Positions 47,901-58,272 of a stretch of 64,000 nt of DNA are shown here, piece after piece. The position numbers were made by a program, and so were the translations under genes. Location: the NCBI GenBank assembly GCA_963971305.1, contig OZ020307.1, forward strand, positions 62,121,702 to 62,185,701. Direction: 5' to 3'. Below the pieces are notes generated by a model. The model ran no database searches. It was not told where the DNA came from and saw only the letters and a list, made by a program, of their open reading frames with translations. Source of the DNA: Arcuatula senhousia (lineage: Eukaryota > Mollusca > Bivalvia > Mytilida > Mytilidae). Positions within the stretch are counted from its first letter, which is position 1; the number at the start of each line of letters is the position of its first letter.

Positions 47901-49880
47901 ATAGCAGATAGAGAAACGCTTTTAAATTTTACGGGAGACGTTAAAGATTGGTTTCAAAGGGGTATTATCTTATGTCAGCTTATGAAAAAATATTATATTA
48001 CAGTATTATATAATATGGTAGGACAGACAACAAAAATAACTATTTCAATACAGCTAGTTTGAGATGAACAGCCGTAAATGCATTTTCCTTTTGGGACATT
48101 TTTTGGAGACACATTGGTTTTATTCTCAAAATATTCCCGCGCAGCCAAATTTTAGTCCAATGCTTGCTCTTGTACAGAGAAATCAACCAGATGATTGTCA
48201 GTGGTTCTCAAGAGACGTACCTATTCCAGCACCATTTTGTTGCCAACCATGTTACCACTAGTTAATCTATTCCTCCTCGACTGAAATGCGCCCGTTGAAC
48301 TTGTAGCTACTCTAACAAGAATGCTATATCAGTAAGTAATGCTGAAAAAAATTCTAGCCCCCGCTGTATGACTATATACTAGATTACTAGATTAGATATA
48401 TCAGGTTTTTTTATACGCACAATAAATGTAAGTTTTAAATTCTAAACCCAAACGTCTGAGCTAGTAACATAATCAAAGTACTGAAAGTACTGGTAGCCGG
48501 GGTAATCTACAAATTTTAAATTGTTCATGTGTAGCAAAAAATAAAAATAAAAAGCATTTTTTTGTAAAAGGAATTTTCACAAGGATTTCAATGAAAGAAA
48601 AGATTTTGAAAATCGAACCAAAATTTTTAAAAAGTTGATTTTATAGGCGTGGCCTGTCTTTGGTCCCATGTGGCAATGTAACGGTGCAATATAATCATAT
48701 GAAAACAATTGACATATTAAGTTGACAGAATATAATGAGGAATTAAATAAAAAAGAATTTTCAAAATTAAATGAATAATAAAAGTTCTACAGCCGTTTTG
48801 TCAATACACCACTTTGAGCCCCTTTTGACCACAAACCCCAAATACAACACTGTTCTTCCTCCAGTGGATATAATCATCAAATTAAAGCTTAATAACAATT
48901 GGCTGGCCCACTACAACTTTATTTCTTGTGTAAAACTATTTGCCTCAACAAACTCTTAAACATTCACGCGGTTTTTTTTTGTTCTACAATTTTCAGAAAA
49001 AAAGATTGTTTGTGTTTTGCATCTTGAAAATAAATATTTATTCAGTGGTTCTAAAGATAGAAAATTTGGTTGATTAAAAAAATTCAATGAAAAGTTACTT
49101 GGTCCAGAAACAACTTTACAGAAAATTTATATTTTAGCCTTATTTTCAAAATCAATTATGGTAGATATGAATAAATTCTTATTCAAAAAACAGTTTACAG
49201 AACCATTTTATCTGATCAAATAAAAAAGTTATGGGGATTTGAACTTTGGGTGAATTATCCTGTCAATCAATGATTGTTTATTGCACTGTGTATTGCCATC
49301 CAGATGCAAATTAGTGAATATGACATCACTAATGAGATCGACGAACACTCCTATTTATAAACAAAATATCAATCCGCATTTGTATTCTGACTATATTAAT
49401 CATTTTATCATGTTTATGCTATCGCATCAGATAGGCATCTTACATACATTGTACTAGTACAAAATTTGAAAACTAAATAAATAAGTTTTATAACATAATT
49501 GAGAGTAAAACGACGAAAAAAAAACAGATCTGGAAAAGAGCTATATTGCAAGTGTGTATTGATATTTTAATTGATAGGTTTTTGGTGAACCGCCGGAAAA
49601 ACCATTTGATAGCTTACCGAAAGGCTATCGTAGCTATAGCCGTGGCTAATCGCTTAAACATATTTTATTTGAAATCTATTTCAAATGGGAATTGGACACA
49701 AGTACATAGTATTTATGAAGTCCTCTCCCTATTACAATACAAACAAAATAATAACATCAATGGACATGCACGTAAATATACAAATATATAGGAATAAAAT
49801 GGAAGAAAAGAAAGAAAGAAGAAATTCATGAAACATGAAACATGCGTTGTGTGTGTGTGTTTGAGTTTGTCTGATATATA
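47901..49880. other. Non-coding stretch
   Basis: A 65-codon frame at 48064-48261 has no motif I recognise and may be chance or a decayed coding piece. A (TG)n run lies at 49848-49862, next to the LINE 3' side. No exon of the Rab gene was recognised here. Confidence 0.4.
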
Positions 49881-52263
49881 CTAGATGAGGAATCGTTTCG
49901 AGTGTAAGATAAATTCAAATACATGATCAAGCATTTTCATATTATCTTTTTCGGAAAGATTGTTGTTGCCAGTGAGAAACAGAGATAGGTTCCGTGAAAT
50001 TTGAGGGGATAGAAAAGATAGATTTTCAAATAGTATACGTCTAATTATCGTATATTGAGGACATTCAAAAAAGAAGTGGGTGGGTGTTTCTTGCTGGTTT
50101 CCACATCTGCAAAGAGGGTCTTGTACGATGCCTACTCTGCTAAGGTCATAATTGAGGAAGGTGGCGCCACATCTCATTTGTGTTAATATAATATTTAACT
50201 TTCTCGGCCCGTAAGAACGAAATTGAAAAGACGAACAGTGACTAGAATTTTGGTTTTTTAAAGCCTTTTTGAATTTTGAAATAGTAGGTAGATTTCTGAT
50301 AGAGGGTTCTAATTTGTTCCATTCTCTGATAGTAGATGGAACAAATGATTCTGTAGTAAGAGATAATCGACAGAAAGGAATCACAATATCATCTCTATTT
50401 CTTAACGGATAGTTGGATAAACTACCAATACTAGGGGGAGTAAGTCTACAAAGAAATGGGGGTGCAAGATTGTTTACCATAGTATACATCATCTGTAACT
50501 TTCTACGTTCGCGTCTGGTTTTCAGAGTTTCCCAACCTACTTCACGATAAATATGGTCTTTGTTAGTAAAAATAGGTACACCTGTAACGATTCTAGCAGC
50601 TTCTAATTGAACACTTTCAAGTTTGTTTGAATATACTATGCCGCAATTATCCCAAAGCTCACAGGAGTATTCTAATATGGGTCTTATATAAACGATATAT
50701 AATCTTTCTAAGGTAGATCTTGACAATTTGTATTTAAGTTTACGTAAGACATTGACATGCTTCATTGCGCTTGTTATCAGGTTGTCTATATGCTTATTCC
50801 ATTTACCATCGTGATTAAGAGTAACCCCTAAATGCTTATGGTAGGTGACATTGGGAATTCGTTCACCATTTAAGGCAAAGTTTAGATCGGGAGTTTCAGT
50901 ATTTGAAAATAACAAAACCTCTGTTTTGTTTGCATTAAAACTCATGAGCCACTTTTTTGACCAGATGTCTAATTCATTTAGATCGTGTTCAATAACGGAT
51001 TGGATCTGCTCATTGTCATTTCCCGAAAAACCGAATGATGTATCATCTGCAAACAATCTTGTGAGTGAAGTCAGTTTGTCGGAAATGTCATTTATATATA
51101 TTATAAATAATAAGGGACCCAAAACAGAACCCTGAGGAACCCCAGCTTTGATACCACATAGTGGTGATACCGAGTTTTTTATCATAACGTTTTGTTTTCG
51201 ATCCGAGAGATAGTTTGAGAACCATAGTAACAAGTCGCCATTTATTCCATATCCCTTCATTTTATGCAACAGACCTTTGTGCCAGACCCTATCGAAGGCT
51301 TTAGAAAAATCACAGAATACAAAACAGCTAGTTTCTTTTTTTTCGAGACCGTCAAGTATGCTACTATATAACTCCAATAGTTGATGCACAGTGGAAAACC
51401 CTGGCAGGAAGCCTGATTGGTATTCGTATATGAGATTCTCACTTGACAAATGATTAAAAATATGTTTATAAACTATTCGTTCCATGACTTTTCCAATACA
51501 ACTTATAAGTGATATTGGTCTGTAATTAGATGGTAGATCTGTTTCGCCTTTCTTGAAAATTGGTATTACATTAGCAGTTTTCCAACTTGTAGGAAATTTG
51601 CAAGATTGAAGAGATTTATTAAATATTATTTGAAGGGGGATGGCTATTTTGTCCGGATTTATTTTTAGCATTTTGTGACTGACGCTATCGGGTCCTGAAG
51701 CTTTATTTGGATCTAAAACTTTTATGATATCAACTATTTCGCTTTGTTCTATAATTAATCTATTGATTGAGTTGTTAGTTTTCGATTCAAAGTATGGGAG
51801 ATCTTGGTATTCATTTTCTAAATCTGAGACTGAGCAAAAATATTTATTAAGTAATGAGCACTTCTCGTTGTCGTCATAAACAGTTTCCCCAAGCGATGGA
51901 TCATTTATGATGTTTTTCAGAGGTGGTATATTATATGTTCCGTTGTCTGATTTTATAAGCATTTTCATTATTTTCCAGTATACTTTGGAATTAGAAATAT
52001 TTTCTAGTATGAAATTATCTAAATTCTTTTCAAATTGTTGTTTTGCTTTCTTCTTCATGTTATTTACTTTATTCCGTTGACGTTTGTATTTGTCAATATC
52101 GCTTTGTCTTTTGTGTTTAAGGACTTTTTTCCGAATTCTATCCCTAATACGAATTTCTTTTCTCAGTTCGCTATTCATCCAAAGCTTGTCGTTAGACCTT
52201 ATAGTTACTAATTTTGATGGTATACATTTTTCAATAACTGAGTTGAATTTGTCGTTAAATAAC
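49881..52263 (-). CDS. LINE ORF2, reverse transcriptase part
   Basis: Numbering from the Met at 52178 (765 residues), the fingers motif VIPIFKKGETDLPSNYRPIS is near 204-223, motif A FCDFSKAFD near 288-296, motif B AGVPQGSVLGPLLF near 345-358, and motif C FADD near 376-379, all intact. These copy LINE RNA into DNA at the nicked target. A C-terminal segment with CRCG, then THFFFECPQY, is a zinc-binding CCHC-type motif typical of these LINEs. The frame is open upstream of that Met to the Harbinger junction at 52263, so the Met is not the true start; the protein once continued from the endonuclease part. There are no stops or frameshifts in 2.38 kb, so the copy is young. Confidence 0.92.
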
Positions 52264-52266
52264 TCA
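52264..52266. repeat. Target-site duplication TCA (left)
   Basis: It matches TCA at 54595-54597 on the other side of the Harbinger element. Confidence 0.85.
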
Positions 52267-52662
52267 AGCCCCTGTCACACTACGCCACGATCACCACGAC
52301 TCTACTACGATCTGTGCATTTTAAAGATCGTAGCGCGGTCGCGGCACAATCGTCTTGATTTTGACATTTTCAAGATGTGAAATAATGCTACGACGACTAA
52401 TCTACGACGATACTACGATTTCACTACGACCTGACACCGATCTCATCATGACTATGCCACGACCTTATTACGACCACTGCGTTCTTACTGTGACCTTACT
52501 ACGACTATCCCGATTGCACCACGACCTAACTAAGATTTCACCACGACTATACTGCGATTAAACTAAGACCTTACTACGATTTTACCATGACGTCAATATA
52601 CGATCTGGACTCGTTATAAATACTTTCCAATTGACAAATCATTTATTTCCCAAAAGTTCAAC

Positions 52663-52827
52663 ATGCCACCAAAATCAAGGGCAATTAGAGGTCGTGGGCT
52701 TAAGGGCCGGGGAAGAGGTAGAGGTGTTCTATCGGTTAGCGTTATTGAAAGCGAACTTGAAAAAATCGATGGACCGATTATACAAGAATCGCAACAAACT
52801 ATAAATCAAACCCTTAATAGGCACTAG
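52663..52827 (+). pseudogene. Short RG-rich frame, possible remnant of the second Harbinger ORF
   Basis: 54 codons starting MPPKSRAIRGRGLKGRGRGR and ending at TAG 52825-52827. It overlaps the transposase stop on the opposite strand by a few bases. Harbinger elements usually encode a second, Myb/SANT-like DNA-binding protein. This frame has the right place but no Myb tryptophans, so the rest may have been deleted. Assignment is tentative. Confidence 0.4.
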
Positions 52828-53959
52828 TACTCTCTTTGTTTTTTGGCAATAATTGTGTGTCTATTTGGTCCAACAACATTTTCAACTTCATGCATGTTTG
52901 CATTGGTTTTCCAAAGTCCTGGAACCAAATTATGCAGATCGTCCTCTGTATCTAAAAGCGCATTTTGAAGTGTTGGATATCTAATTCTCATCAAATTGTG
53001 AAGACAAATACATGACTCTGTTACAACACTCACATTGTCCGGACCCTGCATCATTGTTGTCAGCAAGACCTGCCATCGCTGTGCCAAAATCCCAAATGCA
53101 TTCTCTACTACACGTCTCCCTCTTGAAATTCTGTACTTTGTAATTGCTTGTTCCCTTGTCATACCTCTAATAATAGAGTATGGTTTCATCAGGTATGACC
53201 TCAGTCCAAATGCATCATCGCCTAAAATAGAATAGGGGATGTCACGGTCATCATTCGGCAGCGGATCGGGGTCTGGAAAACCAATGGTCCCATCTTCTAA
53301 ACATTCTTTTAACTCTGATGCGTTAAATATCTGGGTGTCAGACATAGAGCCGTACCCACCTAGATCTATCCATAAAAACTTATAGTCGGCATCTACCAGT
53401 GCAAGTAGAACCACAGAAAAGAACCTTTGTAGTTATCGTACAACGACCCGGTTTTCGGTGGACATCTAATGGCAATGTGTTTTCCATCTAATGCTCCACA
53501 TGCATGTGGGATGTTCCATCTTGTAACAAATTGTTCTGCAATGGCCTTCCATTCCTCTGGTTCTGTTGGACAGGAAATTACTTCATCCTTGTACTCCTGG
53601 ACGATTTCTCTGCATACTTCGGGAATGAATGTACATATAGTATTTCTTGGGACTCGAAAGTCATACTGAAGAGTGGAATACCTGTCACCAGAAGCTAAAT
53701 GCCTAATGGTAATTGCTAGTTTGAGACCTGGTTCTAAAGCCTTTCGAAATCGGGTATCATTCTTTTTGATGCGAGGACCAACCCTGTTCAGCAACTCATC
53801 AAACATGTTTGGAGACATCCTCATGAAGTTAAAGAATGATTGTTCATCCTCCATCCTCAGTTCATTCATAAGATGATCATAATGTCCAAACTGTAGTCTT
53901 CTGTCAGCTGACAGCCAAGGGCGTGCCCAACAGGACATGCGTTGTCTAATCTTCCGCAT
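52824..53959 (-). pseudogene. HARBI1-like DDE transposase with one frameshift
   Basis: Part 1 (53959 to about 53415) carries the helix-turn-helix-like N-terminus, LAITIRHLASGDRYSTLQYD, VPRNTICTFIPEVC and the first catalytic Asp in ACGALDGKHIAIRCP (residue 158). Part 2 (to 52824) carries VDADYKFLWIDLGGYGSMSD, the second Asp in ILGDDAFGLRSYLMKPY, and the Glu in RRVVENAFGILAQRW. All three DDE residues are present. The reading frame shifts inside the KGxF.VVLLALVD segment at about 53415-53427, where one T seems to be missing. Otherwise it is about 375 residues, normal for the family. It would cut and paste Harbinger ends; this copy cannot make a full protein without recoding. Confidence 0.92.
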
Positions 53960-54597
53960 TTTTCGTCTTCGTCTTCTTAGTAGGACGTGAGATATGGTTA
54001 CCTGGTCGTTAAGGTATTAATATTCATATGAAGGAAAGCTTGTAGCAGATATTCCTCGTTTTGCATCTCGATCCATGATAACCAATGGACAGATTTTGTA
54101 TGCTGTATATATACCCTAGTTGCATCGTGGTAAGGTCGCTGTGTCATCTCAGTGCGCTCGTATTAAAGTCGGCATGATCGTAGAAAGGTCGCACTAGGGT
54201 CTGCAATGCCGTAGTGCAGTCCTGCTATGGTCGTAATAGAATCGTAGGCAAGTCGTAGTAGAATCGGGGGGTCGTAGTGAGATCGTAAAAGCACCTCGAC
54301 GCGGTCGTAGTGTAGTCGTATCTCCATTCGCCACGATCCTAAACCGATGCTACCACGACCTGTCAGATCTCACTAGGAGTCTACGACGATCACAATACGA
54401 CCCCACTACGACCAAATATGACCACGACTGTGCTACGATTTTTTTTAGCATGTTCAAAATACTTCCACGACAATCACGACAATCAAGACCTTACTACGAC
54501 CGAAATGCAACCCTACTACGATGGCCCCGATCGCACTACGATCTCCGCTTTTTGCTAGGTCGTAGTACGATCGTGGCCTAGTGTGATGGGGGTATCA

Positions 54598-55655
54598 CAC
54601 ATTTCGTCAACATCTTGTATATTATCAAACAAAGTTACCCAATCTATTGAGTCCATTAAGGTGTTAAATTTGTCATAATCAATTTTGTCATATGCCCAGA
54701 CTTTGCGTTTAAATGGTGGATCTTTGAAAGTTGGACATTCGAAAAACATTATCGACGCATCGTGATCGCTTATTGATCTTGGTATTTGAAGGACGTCCCA
54801 AAACTGGCATTTTATATTATTACTTGTAATTATAGGATCAAGCAGAGTTTCAGAATGGTCCGTTACTCTGGTAGCTTTTTTGATAACACTATTTAGATCA
54901 TACAGGTTCATTAGATCAGTAAGCTTATTGTTATGTGTCACGAATAAATTCGAATTCAAATCACCCGTGATTATAATACTTTCATTGATTTGTTTAGCTG
55001 TGTCGACTGCATGATAAAGTCGTGTCCAGTAATCATTATCTGACCAGTCTGACCTATATGTACAACATAGTAAAAATTTAAGACCGTTTCCACGTGCTTC
55101 TACCCAGATAGTTTCATCAATATCATTTTCTAAGTGACATAATCTTGTAAGGGATATTGTGTCTTTGGAATAGAGAAGTAGACCGCCACCGAAATTGTTA
55201 CGATCTTTACGAATGAGATTAGAAAATGTATCAAGTTTGAGGATATCATTACTAAAAATTGGATCTAAGTGGGTTTCTGTTATTGTGACGATATCAAATT
55301 CTTCCGTGAAATTGTGCAAGAAATCTAATTTATTTCTTATGCTTCTAATGTTTATGTTGCATATTGACATGGATTTTTCTAACGAGCTGGTTGACTCTGG
55401 GCCTGGGTTTTGTTCAACGTTGCCGATTAGTAGAATAAAATGCAAAACGAACAATAAGAAAGCGGCATTTGAGTTATGTACAACACTTTGTAGCACTGTT
55501 AATTGGACAACGAGAAGTGAACAGTATAGATTAGTTAGTAGAATTGTTTTAAAGCTTTCTTGATAAGGTTTGATAACATCTTTTGTTCGAAGTGATCCTC
55601 GAGAAATGTTAAACAATCCTATTGCAGCCCTGTACTCCGTCAGGCCATTATCCAT
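54598..55655 (-). CDS. LINE ORF2, N-terminus with 2A-like motif and apurinic-type endonuclease
   Basis: From the Met at 55655, residues 40-78 are strongly hydrophobic (LLVVQLTVL..., AAFLLFVLHFILLIG), followed at 79-86 by NVEQNPGP, the 2A translational-recoding consensus. Residues from 95 form the endonuclease/exonuclease/phosphatase fold: SICNINIRSIRNKL, the catalytic Glu in ITETHLDP, GGGLLLYSK, IIITGDLNSN, and SDHD near the end. This domain nicks target DNA to prime reverse transcription. The frame ends in transposon sequence after DEMC. The Met choice is uncertain because the element's 5' boundary is not defined. Confidence 0.88.
55398..55418 (-). other. 2A-like ribosome-skipping motif (VEQNPGP)
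   Basis: Residues 80-86 of the LINE N-terminal frame fit the D/V-E-x-N-P-G-P consensus. In known 2A sites the ribosome separates the chain between the last Gly and Pro. Here it would release the hydrophobic N-terminus from the endonuclease-reverse transcriptase. Confidence 0.8.
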
Positions 55656-55965
55656 TGGGTTCTATGCACAACGGCAAATGGGTCGGACCAAGTAAAGGGC
55701 TTGCAAGGTAAATACACACACAACACACAACGCACTTAACATGATGAAAAAAGTAACTAACATATAAGACAATAAAAATGAGAATACAAAGTAAAAGTAG
55801 GAAGGCGATTACCCCGGCTAAAAATCATGGACCGAAACAAAACCTTTCCCTTAATAGCTTACTTGTTTAGAATGACTTCAGTTTATTTTCACTTTTCTGT
55901 ATCAAGTTTAAAAAAGTATGTGTTTTATGCCATTAAACATATTGCCTTAAATTGAGAGATTGGTA
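55656..55965. other. LINE 5' side or flanking DNA
   Basis: Upstream of the LINE frame there is an ACACACAACACACAACGCAC run near 55713-55735. The start of the LINE could not be placed. Confidence 0.35.
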
Positions 55966-56421
55966 CACAGGAAAAATAGCTACGGATGTTTTCGTCTGTA
56001 AACCATCCGTAATTCATCCGTAAATGTACGTCGGATGAAAACGGAAAAAAAAACGGACGCACGGACGTTTATCATCCGTAGTACGGATGGTTTACGGATG
56101 GAATTCATCCGTATCATTTAAAATACTATGTATTTTTGTTTCCAAATAATCAAGGTCATAACCATTAACTTTACAGGGGTTTCGGGAAATTTTTCTGTGA
56201 AAATGGTATTTGCATGATACGGATGTTTTACGGATGGTTTGAGCTACGGATGAAAAACGGATGGAATGATATCCATCCGTAAATGTTCATCCGTTTTATG
56301 GATAGTTCATTACGGATAAAATTCAGACGTGCATGAAATAATCGTTTTACGGATGAAAAACGTATGATTTACGGATGGATTGAGGACTATCCGTAATACA
56401 TCCGTAGCTATTTTCCCTGTG
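55966..56421. mobile_element. 456-bp MITE with CATCCGTAA arrays
   Basis: The ends CACAGGAAAAATAGCTACGG and inverted CACAGGGAAAATAGCTACGG are flanked by TA (55964-55965, 56422-56423). At least a dozen CATCCGTA / TACGGATG motifs in both orientations fill the subterminal zones. Non-coding. Confidence 0.85.
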
Positions 56422-57485
56422 TATGAGCATGGAAGGTCTAAATTACATCCATGGTATGAGTTTTTCTTCATTGAGAGAAACTGTTGTTTTGCGTACGAGG
56501 GTTGTTGTTTTTTGGGTTTGTTTCTTCTTTTGTCTCTTTGTTTGTTTGTTGTTTTTTGTTGTTGTTGCTTTGTTTGTGTTTGTTTCTTTCTCCTTGGTTA
56601 AGAAACAAAATTAAAATCAAATATATTGAGTTAGAGCATTCATTTGCAAAGTTCAGCTACAGTTATAGAATTGACTTGATATTGACATCGATTAAGTTTC
56701 ACACAGCGTTAATATTCTGCTTCACACACAAATTATTCCTGTTGGATGAGGAATAAGCTTCCATTGCTGTGCAGTAGATGTATAAGGCCATCGGTGACTG
56801 TCGTCAATGTAATTGTAGCACTCAATTGCACAAGTAGGATTCCAATATCACCCTCGCTGCATCAGTAATCCTTCAGTTCTTATAAAGTGCAGTCGAATGA
56901 TGCAAATGACATTTATTCCTTGTCTTATTTTTTATGACAAAATAAATCAAGAAATTACTTTGGGGGTTTGAAGTGTCTCTTAAAGACTTTTCAGACCAAT
57001 CAAGGAAAAATTCCATTTCTTACTAAGTGGATAAACTAACCATAAGAAATTTGATTGGAATCTGAAAAAAAGGAAGATTCGTTGGTGGTTTGCAATCAAG
57101 GACTTTCACTAGCGAGTTGACACTTAGCTTTCATTTAGTATCGATGGAAAAAGAATTCCATGGAAGTGTCATCAACATGGATTCATTACTAACAGCTATT
57201 ACAAGTGCCAGACAAGGCTGTTAACTTACTGGACAACAATCAACAGCTGTTCTCTCCTAGAAACATAATACAAAAAAGTCTTCATCAATTTGTGCTGATA
57301 GATCAATTACTATTGTTTGAAAACAAAATCAATCTAGCAACTTTTATTTTTATATATTTGATTTTTAAAATTTTTCACTTATTTTTGTCATTCAAGGAAA
57401 GTGGCTTTCAATACGGATTTTCGTGTACGTTTTGATTGATTGGAAAATAAATCACCTTGAAGATTATTCCGGAATTATTTTCTAT
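56422..57485. other. Non-coding stretch
   Basis: A long G/T-rich tract (56490-56600) gives several overlapping Phe/Cys/Leu-rich frames that I regard as compositional. No exon recognised. Confidence 0.4.
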
Positions 57486-57548
57486 ATGTATGGACAGATG
57501 GGATTCATCTATTCAGATGCTGAGTTTACAGACGGTTTAGTCTATAAG
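57486..57548 (+). CDS. Candidate exon of the Rab26/37-like locus (variant C)
   Basis: ATG opens 21 codons (MYGQMGFIYSDAEF... ending LVYK) to AAG|GTAAGT in phase 0, the same layout as variants A, B and D. It lies downstream of the P-loop exon at 46391, so it could join that gene only through a second, unseen P-loop exon, or belong to another transcript. Evidence is phase, donor and orientation. Confidence 0.35.
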
Positions 57549-57888
57549 GTAAGTGAAATAGAAATCTTAAGTCTTAATTTCATCATCATTTCTTTAGTCT
57601 TTACTCTTTTTTAATCGAAAAAAAATTACATTGTTTTAAATAAATAGACACTTTTTCAAAAGGCTTATTCCATTATATCACAATTCTAACAAATTAAATA
57701 TTATAATTTTAAATAGCCATATCTGCATGTCAAAAGCTTAACCCTTGTTTTGCAATAATTGATTATACCATTTCACATGAAGAGGATTGACTTTTAATTA
57801 TTTATGCTTTACTTAAAAACCACCAAAGTCATTTTGATACGTTGTTATCTGTTAAAAGGACAACATATAAAAGGGTAATTGTTCTGTA

Positions 57889-58272
57889 AGGGAGTACAAG
57901 CCTCAGAAATTGAACATTTTTGGGATTCTCGGCTTTTATCCATTCAAATGCCGTAAAAAAATTTTCCAACACGTTTTCCTAATATTTGCTCATAACTTAT
58001 TAGAGAAGGTCCTAATAAACACCTTTTGAAAATTTTAACAAATTCTAATTATAATTTCTATGTTAAAACAAAAGTAGAATTTTTAATGTATTCCCTATGA
58101 AAAATCTAGAGAAGTTTTTTTCCCGCCGTATTTTTAGGTGCTTTATATCTTCTAAACGGCTCCATGTTTTTGAAAACTTTTTTCATAAAGTCTAGCTATT
58201 TTGTGCTATTCTTTCCTTATTATGTATTTTCAATACCTTTTGATTACAAAAGATTTCAGGCTCGTACTCCCT
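57889..58272. mobile_element. 384-bp MITE with AGGGAGTAC ends
   Basis: AGGGAGTACAAGCCT at the left and AGGCTCGTACTCCCT at the right are inverted with one mismatch. TA flanks both sides (57887-57888, 58273-58274). Interior AT-rich and non-coding. Confidence 0.72.

Larger units (their letters stand above)
52267..54594. mobile_element. PIF/Harbinger DNA transposon, 2328 bp, nested in the LINE
   Basis: The ends AGCCCCTGTCACACTACGCC and, inverted, TACCCCCATCACACTAGGCC are imperfect terminal repeats that go on as ACGATC. TCA duplications flank the element. Both subterminal zones (52280-52620 and 54130-54580) are dense arrays of CTACGAC/CTACGAT and their complements. Inside are a frameshifted transposase (minus strand) and a short plus-strand frame. 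The terminus shares CCTGTCACACTA with the 18357-19838 element. Confidence 0.92.
49881..55655 (-). mobile_element. APE-type non-LTR retrotransposon (LINE), interrupted by a Harbinger transposon
   Basis: On the minus strand an endonuclease part (55655-54598) and a reverse transcriptase part (52263-49881) are separated by 2.33 kb of inserted DNA. Omitting the insert and one TCA duplication leaves one frame of 1148 codons, about 1147 residues. The order endonuclease, reverse transcriptase, C-terminal CCHC-like zinc segment with no RNase H suits the CR1/L2/Crack group. The exact clade is unresolved. The upstream 5' end is unclear beyond 55655. No poly-A tail is evident at the 3' side. Confidence 0.9.

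Noticed and set aside
48064..48261. 65-codon frame ending PAPFCCQPCYH
   Set aside because: No start context, splice sites or domain recognised. The alternative frames look equally plausible, so I could not support a gene.
51257..51442. Small frames inside the LINE reverse transcriptase in other phases
   Set aside because: They are shadows of the long intact reading frame.
56380..56756. Cys/Phe-rich membrane-like frames
   Set aside because: They are translations of a G/T homopurine-like tract in three overlapping frames; compositional only.
57486..57548. Treating exon candidate C as the exon following VGIGFT in the Rab
   Set aside because: The next Rab segment should carry NKVV-type and WDTAG sequence. 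Candidate C has neither, so I list it only as a possible start exon.
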